Assembly (NCBI RefSeq): GCF_030936135.1
Contig: NC_082597.1
Span: 78,908,495-78,972,494 of the forward strand
DNA: 64,000 bases
Reading direction: 5' to 3'
Origin: Gavia stellata
Lineage: Eukaryota; Chordata; Aves; Gaviiformes; Gaviidae
A program made the translations under genes and the position numbers. Positions 26,581-39,299 of the stretch are shown piece after piece (positions within the stretch are counted from its first letter, which is position 1; each line of letters opens with the position of its first letter). Below the pieces are notes generated by a model. That model did not search any database, had not been told where the DNA came from, and saw nothing but the letters and a program-made list of their open reading frames with translations.

Positions 26581-29500
26581 CAAGTCTACATCATAACTAA
26601 CCACAATTCCCTCTACTCCTCCTTCCCTCTCCAAATATCTTGTTTATTACAGAAAATTAATTTTAAAATGTTCTTTAACTAATGATCTGCTGAAAGACAT
26701 TGAACTTTTTCAGTTTAAATTTGCTTTTTAAACGTCAGAAGTTAAGAAACAGGTTGCTTGATTTTGAGAAACAAAATACTTTGATTAATGGATTTCTTTT
26801 TCGATCTGTGCATATGCCAAACCTATGGATAGAAAGGAGATGTTTACATGGTATATCATATATTGCAAACACTAATGGCATTTAGAAAGACCTGTATTAA
26901 TGCAATTTTCCTGCTTAAATGTATCCTCTGTGTTTTGTGTGGTTACGGTTAAAGCTTATTATCATACAAACTAAATGAAAGAGCCTCGTGAAATAGGCTG
27001 TTGTCAGATCCCACATGATGAATTGTAACTTCAGGCATCTCTGTTTAAGTCTCTCTGCTAACCTGTTCCCAATTAGTGACATCTGGGACCAGATTTTCTT
27101 TCATTTGAAGCAGAGGCTTTAAGAAGTTTTGACTCTGGAAAAAAAGAAGACATAAAAAATAGGAGACGGGAAATGTAATAACAGAAAGAACTTTAAATCC
27201 AAGTCCTATGTATGATTTTACAAGCAGTGTCAGAATATTTTTAAGCATTACAGCTAAGTGTAGTGCTTTATACCATGATGTGTTAAAGGTCTGATTTTAC
27301 AGTGACTGGTATTTTTCCAAGTCTAAGTTTCAAAACTTTGGCTAGGGATACTTAAAAGGCTTTTCTTTTTCTTTTTTTAATAAAGAGATGAGCTAGAATA
27401 TCTTTGAAGAAACAGTAGTAAACTTCCTGTCCTATGTATAGAAATACAGAAATATGTAGGATACTACACCTCCTTTTTTTCCAAGAGTTGGTAATCCTTT
27501 TCTGTTGTAAATTGGCACAGTTTTGTTGAAATGAGTGGAGCCATGAGGATTTTCACAGTTGAGAATCTTGACATATATATATTTATACTTCCTTTGCGTT
27601 TTTGGTCATGATATCACTTCTGTTTTTCTTTATGCCATGGATGACGTTTTAGACTATGTATCTGTTCAGTCTTACCCTGAAATTATGGCTGGAGTGCAGG
27701 AGTCCTGAGGCAAAAACATGTTACTTGCTGAAATGTACAAATGATCTTTTAAACAAGGATTCTTCATTTTGAGAGACACTGAACATTAACCTCCCATGCA
27801 TTTCAGCTGGAGCTGGGGATGTGTTGATCCAAAAACCAGGCCAGCATAAAAATGCAGGCATATATACATAAGTACACAAACAAGCAAAGAAATACGTGCT
27901 GAAACTTAACATTTTTGTGTTGTTTCACAAATAATTGTGGGTGCTTTTCATATGTATTCGGGTCAAAAGAGAAGGTGATAATTTAAGTAAATTTAAGTAA
28001 TTTTGTGTGTATGTCCCCCAGAAAATACATATCCTGTTCTTGTGATAACTAAGAGTGCTTAAACAATTAATTGTATAAATGTAATTATACGTACCATAGT
28101 GACAACTCTAATCCCACATTGCAAAGGAAATGTCAGTCCACTGTCCTATGTACAATGGAAAACAGCTATTCCTTTTACTTTTATTTGAGTCCTCTGAAGT
28201 AGAGAGGAGCACCATGAAAATGCCTCCAAATAAAATACAACCTGGGTGGTAAATGGGAATGCCAAAGCCAAAAGTAGTACAAACTGAGTAAAATGTGAGC
28301 CAGACAAACTCACATTGGCTGAGAATTTTCTCATATGCTAAAAAAAAAAAAAAAGTATAAATTTTGAACAGTGTCACATGGGACAGGCAGAGATAGACAG
28401 ACAGAAATCATTATCTGTGTATTCTGGTTCTTGAGCGGTATTTGCAGTCATAATGTATAATTGTAAACAAAACCATTTTGCATTACTCTGAACAGAACAA
28501 AGGAATTTTAAAGTGACTTTATTAATCAGTGTGTCACAAAAGCAGAGAGTAACCATGGCATACAATGGTTCCATGACAGCCACAGCAATCATCAAAATGA
28601 CTGTAAAGAAAAAAAAATAGCAAAAACACAAAGAATAGCAGGCATGAAATAATTAAAACAACAGCCTGAGGTGGAGGAAAAGTACAAATGACTTGTTGTT
28701 CTTTGGCTGTATTCTTAAATGAAAGCTGTATAGATGGTTGTTCATAGATACGACAGAAGTTTTCTCTAGGACCTATATTAGTTAAAAAAAAAAAAATTTT
28801 AGGAAGAGGTATTTTGAGGTTCCCCTGTCATCTCTGGACATAAGGGGCATATAGGACATAAGACTGTAGGAAAACATTCAGAAAATACTGTGAATACTTG
28901 CAATAAGCCTGAAAGAGCCCCTGCTGAAAGCAGTATAAAAGCTGATAAAGTCTTTCTGATAAGTACTTCTTTGACCTTGCTGTCCTACTAGCATGATAGT
29001 GAGGATTGCATACAGACACATACACAATTAAGTCTCGTGTCCATCCTGGCTGTGCTCTTAAGAGCAGACTTGTCCTTCCAGCAAGAAAGATCTCTAGTTA
29101 ATCTTCCATCTCAAAAACGCTCAATCTGATGAGAAGCTGTTAGCAACTTTGATGGCTTAAAGCTCACGGATTTTAACTGGCGTCTAAGGCAAATATTAAG
29201 TATATTTTATAAGGAGGAGCCATGGAATATAGGAGGAGAGACCAGATGAATGGAGTTCTTTAGGCTATCATCAAAAAGGGTTTCCCCTTGTTTTTTATTG
29301 AAAGTACATATACTGCTATTACTATTATTAGTTACTGTTTCTATCAAGGCAATATCTAGGGGCCTTTCTTACAAATGGGATGCCGCAGTGCCAGATACTC
29401 TAGGAGTATACGGCTAATGTCTGTGTAATCAAATAAAGGAGTGATTCTACCATGTATGACCATGCCTGAAACAGCTTACATTTAGCTAACACAATGAATA

Positions 29501-31177
29501 GTCATGGTGATGTGACAGTATATTTGCCTGTAGTCTGCTGAAAGTCCCTACTACTGTGTCTTCACTCCTGATTAAAGTGAATATGGGATACACTTTCCTG
29601 AGATACAAACACACTCTTGTGTCTGTTCTCCAAGAAAGTAATTTCTGAAAGAAAGTTCAATGGCAAGTTAGCTAGCTCTTTAAAAAGGAGAACAGTCATT
29701 GCCTCCTTCACAGAAGAAATAAGCTCAGAATATCAGAGAAACAGACTGTTCCACCTTTTCAAAATCTAAGGTGAGTTTTAGACATATAAAAGCAATGCTG
29801 ACATTATTCATGTCCTCTTCCCCAATACTGAGTTGAATAGAAATCTAGCAGTGAAAACTTTAGGAGCTCCAGCATGGATTTTGTTACTAGAAACAGAACA
29901 GCAAAACAGGAGAGAATTTACTGACGTTTCTAGTAAGGCTGGCTTTTCTAAAAAAGGAAATATATCACTGTAACCACAAATGAAGGCAAAAGGACCTCAA
30001 ATTGTGTGAGCCATCAGAAAACACGGAGGCATGAGTAGCATGTATGTCAGAATCAAAAGATTCTTTTGACCCATGATCAAGTCTGGCAAATGCTAGCTTT
30101 TAAATAGCACTTGAGAAATAGTAGTGAAAGACTACAGTTCCCAACATGTACTTCGGAAAATGAAAAGCATGAGTGAGCTTTTCTGTTTAGTACACTTTAT
30201 ATAACCCAGTTCAGTAAAGAATTTAAGGGTATATATAAATTAAGGTGTGTGAGTAATCCCACTGAAGTTAATAAGACTATTAAAAAATGATGAAGTGTTT
30301 TGCTATATTGAAATCAGACTACATACCATCTCATGGGAACAAGTCTTACAGCACTCCAATAGAAATATTACCATTTACTTCAGTGGCAGTTACTTGAAAA
30401 GTTAAAGCTATTCTTAGCTTTGCTGGTTCAGAGTGAACAGTCAAATTTCACTTAGGAACAGAACAACAGTACTTTAACATATATTGCTAAATTTCCCAGA
30501 GTTCAAAAGAAAAATGCATCTAAGCAGCTAGAAAGACTTATCAAGGGGACATAGAGATTTATTCAATGATTACTAACGTGTATCTGCATTCACTATGTTT
30601 AGCAAAGCACTTTAAATATGGAAGGTCCTCAGTGTATCATAGAGAACTCTCCATTTTTGGGTTTTTAGGGGTTTTGTTGCACTATGATAATGTTGCTGAA
30701 TTTTCTGTTACATGTTGAATGAAGAATTTCTTGTTATCTGGTGACAGTTCAGGACCTGGCTGTCAGTCCTTTTGTAGTGGTCAGGGAACGGGCAGAATTA
30801 AGTTACACACAATGCATCATATAAAACATAAGGCAACCAAACCAGTCATGGTTGTAATGTATAGCTAAGTAGTAGAATATGCAGTATAAGGTCAAGTTAT
30901 GATTGATACTAATGCCCTGGCTTCAGTAAATGCCCAGTGATGGCTTTTGGTAATTGCTGCTGCTAGTTGGAACAGATCTGAGGAGCAAGGCACATTATAA
31001 CTAAACGAGTGTAGAAACTTCGGTAGATTACTGAAGTAGATTGCTAAGTGTTTGATGGAAGGTGTGGAAGTGTTATCTGTGTGTCTCCGTACTTTGTGCA
31101 TACATGTCCTTTAAATTTAAGAGCTTTTTGTTCTATTCACAAAGTCATGTTTATATCTTGATGGGTACAAACAAGCT
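26581..31177. other. Intergenic DNA, no gene recognised
   Basis: AT-rich DNA containing short reading frames, all below 90 codons and without a recognised domain. Fragments resembling the same old palindromic repeat core (ccactgaagttaat near 30259, and tttacttcagtggcagt near 30375) suggest more decayed copies. No RNA gene was seen. Confidence 0.5.
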
Positions 31178-31211
31178 GAATGGTCTGGTGTAATGAATGG
31201 TCTGGTGTAAA
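31178..31211. repeat. Tandem duplication of a 17-bp unit
   Basis: gaatggtctggtgtaat (31178-31194) is followed directly by gaatggtctggtgtaaa (31195-31211), with one mismatch at the last base. It is probably recent slippage. Confidence 0.9.
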
Positions 31212-31689
31212 CACGTATTTAAATCATCCTTAATTCTGATAGCTTCAGGAGATACAAAATAATACACTACCATTTCACCAAATTTTGTGTATTTTAGTGT
31301 ATTTGTAGTGAAATGTCAGACCTGAGGGCAAAGCATTTCATCAGTGTTCATTTAGGAAACATGAGTTTCTTTCTGAAACTGAGAATTAATTTTTTAATTT
31401 CCATAAAAGGAAAACTGTTAGCGAAACCATTGGAAGATATAAGTCTGCATAGGTGCTTTCACTTATAAAGTGAGAAGGTTTGTTTTACTCCAGGGTAAAA
31501 GTTTGGGGATAATTTATGATGCTAGTTTTGTCTTACGGATTTGGCAAACTCTCAAGAATAACAGCCTTAGTAATTGTACAAGGTCAGTTCAACTTGTAAC
31601 CAGTCTGGATCGTGGTCTTAACAGAGGCAGGTCAGTTACTTAGGCAATCTGGATTTTCCTTGTAGGGAAGAGTTAACAGCAGTATTGGC
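31212..31689. other. Intergenic DNA, nothing recognised
   Basis: AT-rich sequence without recognisable repeat, RNA gene or coding signal. Confidence 0.5.
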
Positions 31690-31745
31690 CCCACTGAAGT
31701 CAGTGGGAATTTTGCCAATGATTTCCATAGAGCCAAGATTTCACT
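31690..31745. repeat. Copy of an old palindromic interspersed repeat
   Basis: The best-preserved core in the window: ccccactgaagtcagtggga, then attttgccaatgatttccat, agagcc. The subsegment cactgaagtcagtg is nearly self-complementary. Long minus- and plus-strand frames that cross this region (31632-31985 and 31777-32199) do not resemble any protein I know. Confidence 0.5.
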
Positions 31746-32319
31746 CGTCTTTAGCAGAGCTATTAAATACAGTATATTGCATAAACTGAGGGAAAAAGTG
31801 AAAGCTACAAATAAAGAAACTTCTTTTTCTGGATTCATGTTAATGATTCTGCAAATTATTTTCTTACTAGCTATCTGTTTTATGAGAGTTAAGACCCAAT
31901 TTATATTACTCCCAAATACACAAAGAATATACCTATTTAATGGGAAATCTAAAATCTTGAAAGAATCCTGTTTTCTGACTTGCAATGAAGCTGTTACTTA
32001 CATGCACAAGTTAGATCCTCATAATGACTGGCCTGTATGTTTGTGGAACATTTCAGAAGTAAAGTACAAATTATGGAATAACTATCAAAGCAAATGTATG
32101 TATCTGCTATTCAGCTGGAAATTTGCCTGTCTGAACATTTCTAAGTTTAGAGAAAAGAATATGAGAGCTATTCTGAACACTAGCGTTATTCTAATATAGA
32201 CGACTATGTAAGATGCTGCTTTTAAACAGGGGAAATAGAAGTTAAGCTAAAATTGGCCTAAATTACTTCATACCACATTCATGGGAAGTTAATGGCTCAA
32301 GGTTGCTAGTTTATAACAG

Positions 32320-32495
32320 CTAACTCTTATGCAGCGTGTTTAATTTTATGGAGCTCAAAACATTTTACGAATCAGGTTATTCTTAGAGATAAAATGAGGC
32401 ACAGAGAGGTAAATATCTTGCCAAAAGACATCTCATAAGCCAGAGAGAGTGCTTGAAACAGAATCTCTGTTCAAGTCTGCTCAAACTTGCTGTTT
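32320..32495 (-). repeat. MIR-like SINE remnant, antisense
   Basis: Phrases in antisense MIR order are visible: ctcaaaacattttacgaatc, then gataaaatgaggcacagag, aggtaaatatcttgcc and a terminal cagaatctctgttcaa. They correspond to the MIR core antisense 'gaggcacagagaggttaagtaacttgcc'. This is an ancient amniote SINE with no coding capacity. Confidence 0.75.
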
Positions 32496-33136
32496 AGAAG
32501 GCCACATTTCTCCCAGATAATTAATTCCTAAATAGTTAGGACTCGTGGGGGATGGGGGGTCATTTTTGAGAGTAGACTGAGCATGTTTTTTCTGCCTCCC
32601 TTTGGCATAAGTTGCTGCTGCCTGTCTGTATGTCACATCCTCTTTTTTGTACATTGCACTGGGGACTGTTCTTCCCTCTCGAAGGAATATCTCATTGACC
32701 CAGTCCCAAACTATATGACTAGATCTAAGAACAGTTGTGAGATTACAGTAGAAAGAAATATGAGTGGGAGGAAAGGGTTTTCTGGAATAAAATGGGTAGT
32801 ACAGAGCTGGTTAGTTTGAGGTTTTTTAGATAGAACCTAAATTCTGTTGCTAGCTCTGCTTCCAGAGCTCAGCCAGGAGCTAAGAAAGGAGTGTCAGAGT
32901 AGTCCCTGGCAGACAGAAAACTCAATTTTTATGCAAAACTTAAATTATACTACAGCTCTTCTCCAAAGACTCTGAGCCAGTCTCCTCATCTACATGGCCT
33001 GTGGCTAATGATGTAATATATACAAATGAAAATGTCTGCTCTGAGACCTGGGAGCCACAGGGTACATGCAGCATGGAACATCTTAACCCATCAGGTTCAT
33101 TTAATAGGGCTAATAGCTTTATTTTTCCTTTCGCAG

Positions 33137-33247
33137 CTGTCCAAAGATATTCTGATCCATCCACTCTTCCAATTAAGAGACAACGTCCACCAACTTCGCA
33201 TGTCCCAGATGTCAGCCAGTTTCTGTAGAATCATGCCAGAAAATATG
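33137..33247 (+). other. Exon-like open stretch with strong splice sites, unknown transcript
   Basis: A strong 3' splice site (ttatttttcctttcgcag) ends at 33136 and a strong 5' splice site (ATG|GTAAGT) follows at 33247/33248. The 111 nt between them is an exact multiple of three and open in the first frame, giving a peptide starting LSKDILIHPLFQLRDNVHQL; the other two forward frames contain stops. I recognise no protein family. It may be an exon of an unannotated coding or long non-coding transcript, a cassette in an upstream leader of FBLN1, or chance. Confidence 0.3.
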
Positions 33248-36200
33248 GTAAGTTTATAAAACTTTTCTTCCAAACAGTTTGCTACACTACCATAACTTTT
33301 AAATTAATTTTTATGAAGGTGCCCTCCCATAGCCACCACTCAGAACTGTGTAAGCATTGTGTAAATGCAAGCCCCACTCCCTGTGTATAATATTATTAAC
33401 ATGTGTTTGTAGAATCAGGCCACCAAGGATGATCTTGGGTTCCTGGGACAAAGATATTACAGCCCAAGGCTGTAAAGTCTAAAAGATTTGGTACATGAGT
33501 AAATAAAGTTTGGGAACCTCTGTTAAACTGAGACTGAGGAAAAGAAACACAGGCTGTCTATGAGGCTGAGGGAAATGGAGGAAACCCAGTATACATGAAT
33601 TTTTTGTAAAGCTTTATCAGTGTTCATACTCTTTCTGCTGACTGTCTGCTTATATTATAATGAGTTTAAATCGCAGTTACTGGTCAGATAAAAGTTTTCT
33701 GGCAGGCTGGGACTGTTTGCAGATGGATAGGATGGCTTCTTTCTTTATTAGACTTAGGCAAAAACATTTGTAAAAATACAGCAAATTCATAAAACAATAA
33801 TGAAATAGCACTGAATGAAGCAGATTTTAAGTGATCATGAGGAAACGTAGAAAACTCTGTGCTCCTGATTTTAAGCTATTCGATACAACAGACTCTGGAA
33901 TTTTATTTATGCAAACCTGAAATGTCTTATATTCACTTGTATATTTTCTGTTTCCCAAAGATCATTTGGTCACATACTTGGATACTACTTTTGTTTGACA
34001 GGGATGGAGCTCAGATTTATCAGGGATGTCAGGAAGGGAAATGGCCTTTTGCCAGAATAGCCATTTACTTTATTGATGGCTTTTCCCCACCCTTTATAAT
34101 GAGATATTATTTTTGTTTGAACAGTGAAAATAACCATTGGTACAGATGTTGATTGACAAATTTAAGAGTCACCCTCTGAGATGCTGCAGCTAAAATAATG
34201 ACTGATCCCTGCTGTTAGATTTGTGGAGGCCCCAAGCAGAGCCTAAGGCAGATGCCATTGTCCCCTCCAACCCATGTATGCGTGACTCACACTGCTCTCC
34301 AGCTTATCCAAACAGAGCCCAGCCTTCCTAGGCCTCAGGTCCTGGAAAATGCCTTGCCTGTTCACACATAAGACTAGCTGTGCCTGCAGTGACATGAGGG
34401 AGCCTAGAAGGGGAAAGGAAATTTATGGGAAGGGGGAGATCTGAGAGACTGGGAGGATGCATCTCTAGAAGGAGAGGCAGGAAATACCCCATGAATGTCA
34501 GATTGAGTTATTCCTGAATTCTACAAGTAATGCCACAAGGGAAATTACATGGATCATCAAAGCATTCCTTTATGCCCCAATAAACTCCTCCTCGCCTTAG
34601 AAGCAGACCCTATACATATTAATAGAAAACTAGTGTGTGTTTTGAGTGTCCAAGATAGCTATATGTATTTTTTTCTTAATCAGACAGGAGAGAAAAGAAA
34701 ATGTAGACAACACTTACAAAATGGATACAAACTCCAAAATGGGTAAAAACTCAAAATGCTTAGAAGCAATGATGTTGAAGTCTGATGTATGAGTCGCAGT
34801 CTCGAATATTTAACTGATCCATGCAAAGAAGAAAAAAAATGTTCAGAGATTAATCTAGCAGTGAAAGGGTTTGTCTGTACAAGGAAAGCTCTATAGAGTA
34901 AGCCAAGCCTCTTCTAACAGTCTTCAGGTATTTGAAACATAGAGCCTAGGTAGATACCCTAGTTTGGATACAAGCATATGCATTGCTACCCACGTGGTAT
35001 AAGTAGCTTGGGCTATTGGCATCCACGTAATTATACATATGCATATATGTAATATATTACTTATATGTACTTTTTTATATATATATGTAATATTATTTAT
35101 ATAAAGAACAGTCCAAATTTAGGATGGTTATAAATTTGATCTGACATAATTATTCTGGAAGAAGTCCTGAGCCAGCTTCTCTGCCTGACTTTAGCTACAA
35201 GATGCCATCATAAGCCGGATAGCATAAAGGTGGTGGCTAGGTCAGCCTTCTTGACTAGACTTGGAGGTACAGTTTTGTACACACTAGGGAACAGAGGAGG
35301 CTCTCAGTCCTCCCATCTTCCTTTGCTTATCTAGGGCCTGGCTTGACTCAGGCTGGTGTCCATGTGGTGTGGATAGTCAGTAGTTTGGGATTTCAGAATG
35401 AAGATGAGCCTGCTGTGTGGGGAACAAACTGACTTATCTAAGGGGAGGTTTTATTCTAAGCTAATCCCTAACAAGGACATGCTAGGTGCGTATGAAGCTA
35501 CACTGCCCTAGGGTACTTTGATGGTCACTGATGACACACAAAGCATTGAGTACATAGTGACAGTAACTTCAACATGAATACAAGCCCAGAGATCTATTAA
35601 AAACTAAACTAGACTGATTCAGAATCAAAATAAGCAACAAATTGTAATATGTAGTGCCATTAACAGTTTCAAAAAATAACCAAGGATTATGGTGCATCCA
35701 TCTCTGAAAACTCTGACAAGTTTTTTTTTAAGGTGTGTTCTAGTTCAATCGGAAAACCTGCCTATACTATTCAGAAGGATGGGCAAGATAGTCGGAATGG
35801 TGCCCATAAACCTTAAAAATCCATTTCCAATATTAAGATGCTAAAACCTAAAAATTTCCAAAACTTCCAATATTAAAATGATTAGGTGGCACAGTGGTTG
35901 CCACATGTCTTTTGGACAGAGGTCTTCCTTAGTATTCTAATTATTCTTGAATTCATAAAACAATCAGGTAGTGTTTTCTCCAGGAAAGAAGCCGAATGCC
36001 AATTGTACTTTGCACATACTAGTGTCTGGAGCTAATCTGAATGGATCATTTGTACTCCAATAGCTATGGATTTGCTTATGGGGTCTTATTTTTACAGTGG
36101 GAGATGGTTAAGATCCACACAGGTTTTTCTTCATCCTTGTGCGTCCATAGCAGTCAGTGAAGTATTCTTCCTATTAAGAAGGAAAGAGGCCTTTTTATGC

Positions 36201-36892
36201 ATCTTTAGTGTGGCACATTACCTTAATGAGAGTCAAAAAGTAGCTTCATTTTTTGTCGCAGGGGCCAGGGAGTTTCCCTTCAGTAACTATGGGTAGATCT
36301 CATTTCTAGGTGAATCTATCTTCTTACGTGCAACATCCTTTCTGAATACAGGGAAGATATAGCAAATTTTTTTCCCTCTCTTTTGCTCAACTTCTGGGAC
36401 AGATGGGTGGAGGAGAAAAAAATAAATCAGGATTTGGGAGCTGCAGTAAAACAGAGGAGCTGGGAGGCGCAACAGCTGTGACTATGGGGCAGCTTTGTTC
36501 ACTAGGCAGAGGTTGATGTCCTTACATAGGCTTATTCAGGCCATCTCAATAATTCCTGTTCCCATGAAAACTAAGTAGCCAAATGACAACTGTGAACCTG
36601 CTGCCATAGATGGTAATGGGTTTGTTAGAGTAATTCTAAATTCTTTGTCAGTCTACTTGTGTGTATCTACTCTCAACAAGACCCTTGGAAATGACTTGCA
36701 CAATGATTTGTTACGCTGTCATTACTCATTAATATGAGCTTCTGCAAATGATTTTTATTCTTCTGAAGTAAAAATAAAATCCTCATTAAAGAATTTGTTT
36801 GTTTTAAAAGCTACACAAAGGATTACAGGCCCTTTGCAAACAGATGTAAGAAAAAATGTGGTTATGCAAAATGTTCCCTCTCATAAGCCTTT
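33248..36892. other. Intergenic DNA, no gene recognised
   Basis: Mixed AT-rich sequence with a somewhat more GC-rich stretch at 34190-34450 and 35150-35540. A TA-rich low-complexity tract lies at about 35030-35105. No reading frame has a recognised domain, and no repeat family was identified. Confidence 0.45.
35030..35105. repeat. AT-rich low-complexity (TA/TATG) tract
   Basis: The segment consists mainly of alternating ta, tatg and tat units, for example tttttatatatatatgtaat. It is a simple low-complexity tract. Confidence 0.8.
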
Positions 36893-36945
36893 ACTTTCCA
36901 TTGACTTCCAGGAGCTTTGAATTGAGCCCAAAGTGCATGGCTTAG
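36893..36945. repeat. Copy of an old palindromic interspersed repeat
   Basis: ctttccattgacttccagga followed by gctttgaattgagccc resembles the half-palindrome 'ccattgacttcaatggga...ttgggccc' seen in other copies in the window. Family unnamed. Confidence 0.4.
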
Positions 36946-37189
36946 CTCACTACAAAGCTTGGGGTCAGTAATTAGAATCACATGTACTCGAGGCCACTGA
37001 ATCTGATTGTAGGTGAGAGTGCCAATTTATTCTGGAAATGTGCATTAATGTTATGCAAAAAACCCCACCCCAAACCAAGGAAGAACCTATTATCAGATCT
37101 GCAGATGACCATAGCCATGATCATTTCTAGAAATATTTCTTAAACTGTTACTTGATTTTGCCTCATTTCTGGTAAACAGCTTGTGGTGG

Positions 37190-37470
37190 CAAACTAAAGA
37201 GGCACAAGGAATTCTTACTCTGGAGTAAGAATGTCCACACATGGTGTTAATCAGGGTAACTCCATGTGTGGACAGGCTATTATGTATGACTTTACACTGT
37301 TTTAGTCAAACTGGTGAACTTCTTTCTACCCGCCTTTAATCAATTAGGAGAGGGTTTAAAGTAAAGTGAAGTAAGCCAATATTGAACTGAATCCAGGGTT
37401 TCTATAGAGGGGAATCCACCGGTTCAGTTAAGCTGGTACAAACTTTAGACAAGGTGTGATCTTTGTTAGT
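37190..37470. repeat. Palindrome-rich element, possible old non-autonomous DNA transposon
   Basis: Two adjacent perfect inverted repeats occur here. ATTCTTACTC (37211-37220) pairs with GAGTAAGAAT (37223-37232) around a 2-nt loop. GTCCACACATGG (37233-37244) pairs with CCATGTGTGGAC (37262-37273). Inside the second pair, GTTA and TAAC form a further 4-bp stem around atcaggg. Downstream, ccaccggttcagttaagctg, gtacaaactttagacaagg resembles the 'accggtttaa...tagacaagg' phrases common in an old sauropsid palindromic repeat. I infer a miniature DNA-transposon relic; terminal repeats and target duplication were not established. Confidence 0.5.
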
Positions 37471-37789
37471 TGCCTCCTGCAGCTGTCTGATACGTGAAAA
37501 ACAGTAGCTTGGAGGTTGTGATGAAACCCTGCCAAGGTCCCACTATAACTGCTCTAAGATCCTTGTAAACTGAGTTAGGGCATTTAAAGAAGAGACAGGA
37601 ATAGACATTCGTGTATAGAAAAAGGAAGCAAAAAATACCCTCAAATAAAGCCAGCCCTCCAACTTTCTTCCCCTTTTCCATCTGACCATTCCTAATAAAA
37701 TAGAAGGGGCGAAAAAAACAACCACCCCCAAACAAAAAAGAAACAGCAGTCGAAAAAAGATGACCTGGGCATGAAGAGTGTGGATAGGG

Positions 37790-38200
37790 GTCAGTTCTTT
37801 GATGTCTCTTCCTGCAGCAGAGTTAGGAGGCACCATGAGAAGGTTGGTGGAGCCAGGTTCAAAAGGAACAAAAGGAAATGGCCCTTCACACAGTCACTGG
37901 TAGATCCATGAAACCTGTTGCCAAAGGTTGATAAAGGTTTACAAGAACTCATTGGGAGACAGGGTAAATACCTGGAATAGAAATTCACTAGGGGCTACTA
38001 ACTGCCCAGAAACCACATTCCACTGAGAAAATGCTCCAAACTCAAAGTAGCTGGAGGCTGGGACAGTAGTTGGGAGAATGATCACGTGTGTTTTCCTAGT
38101 TTGTACTCTTCCTTTGGTGACCGCTTATGATCATTGCTGAAGACAGGCTATTGGTCTAGTTGGACCCTTGGCCGTATAGTCATTTTTATGTTCTTGTGTC
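37790..38200 (+). repeat. Old CR1/L3-type LINE 3' end
   Basis: The tail at 38120-38200 reads attgctgaagacaggctatt, ggtctagttggacccttggc, then tatagtcatttttatgttct. This resembles the ancient CR1/L3 3' end 'gctggagacaggatactgggctagatggaccctt...tatggcaattcttatgttctta'. Upstream, gtagatccatgaaacctgttgcc and ttcactaggggctactaact fit the preceding 3' UTR. No coding capacity remains. Confidence 0.7.
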
Positions 38201-39148
38201 AGAAAAGAAAGGAGCAAGTAACCTGGGGCAGAACAAAACATGCACACTTTCAACGCTTAGTGCCTTAAATACTTTTTCCAGTTGGACATTTTGAGGAGAG
38301 ATATTCAAAAGTTGAGTTATTGAGTAGTTACAAGAGGAACAGTCCAATCAGAGTCCCTATGGCACAACTACCAAATAAACACAAACTAATTTCCAACTGT
38401 TTGTCTGAGTAAAACCGAGGGCAAAGTATAGAGGGGTGATGAACTCGCCATTTGTTTCCATGCGCATTTGCCTGCAAATATTATCCCCTGCGTTATCTTT
38501 AAGATCTTGGCAACAGCATAGCCAACTGGGTGCTTTCAACTCTAGCTCTTCCTTTGACCACTATCAGTGTTTGTGTTCCTGTTTAAATAAGATAATGAGG
38601 TTTAAAAAAAAAGAAAAAAGAAGGGAGGGGAGAGATAGAGCAGAGCTGACTGCCTCAGTTGGGTTGAAATTCTCATCCTGACTTTTTAAGAGGAGGGGGA
38701 GGGCAGAAGGGAATTTTTTTTCCAGTGAATTTCATTGAAAGCTTCTAGAATCTCTCTCCTTTTTAAAATCCTTTTTACTGACAAAAGTTGTGTTGGTGTA
38801 AAATCCACGGAAAGACCACGAACGAGGGCTGAAAAATCTCCCCTCCAGAGGTTAAACCTTTCCTCCTCTGCTAGGTGGTTTCTTTTCTTTTGTTTTTCTT
38901 TGCTTTGCCTTTGTTTGTGGCTTTCTCCTACTTGGCACCGAGAGAAGTCGCTGCATTTCTCCTTCACAGAATCAGTCACGCCGGCCCTAGGTTCACGCTG
39001 AGTGTCTGTAAAGTTTTCCGAGCGAAAGGGAGTCACTTTCACAGCGTGTGTGGGGGTGGCGGGGAGAGAGGTAGGGGTATCAGAAGCAACAGGGTCTCTG
39101 CCTCCGAGCTGCGGTGGCGGCTCTCTTCTGCTAAGCACTTGCAGGCTG
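38201..39148 (+). promoter_or_regulatory. Proximal upstream region of FBLN1
   Basis: This is the approximately 1 kb immediately before the probable start of FBLN1 transcription. GC content rises toward exon 1, and there is a purine-rich tract at 38605-38650 and a G-rich segment at 39045-39085. Specific factor sites cannot be assigned with confidence. Overlapping opposite-strand frames at 38686-39153 look like translated GC-rising DNA. Confidence 0.4.
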
Positions 39149-39156
39149 TATAATTA
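39149..39156 (+). promoter_or_regulatory. Weak TATA-like element
   Basis: TATAATTA lies about 210 bp before the FBLN1 start codon, inside GC-richer DNA. If used, transcription would begin near 39180 and give a 5' leader of roughly 185 nt. No ATG occurs between here and 39365. CpG-island promoters often lack TATA boxes, so this may be incidental. Confidence 0.3.
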
Positions 39157-39299
39157 ACCGGGGAGGCAGTGAATTAAATCTTTGTAAAGCCCACTGAGTG
39201 GGGGGTTCCTGCAAGCTCTTTTCCAACCGGTCTCAGGCGGCTGGGATAACATCAGAAACAGCAGCAACAGCAAGCAAAAAGGGGGGAGCCCACTGGACG

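Noticed and set aside
31632..32199. Opposite-strand frames of 117 and 140 codons
   Set aside because: They overlap one another, have AT-rich codon composition without a recognised domain, and cross an old interspersed repeat core.
1..39000. 3' end of a neighbouring upstream gene
   Set aside because: In other vertebrates RIBC2 lies upstream of FBLN1, but I saw no exon or 3' end that I could assign to it.
38686..39153. 150-codon minus-strand and 92-codon plus-strand frames before FBLN1
   Set aside because: No family similarity recognised; they overlap each other, and composition follows the rising GC content.
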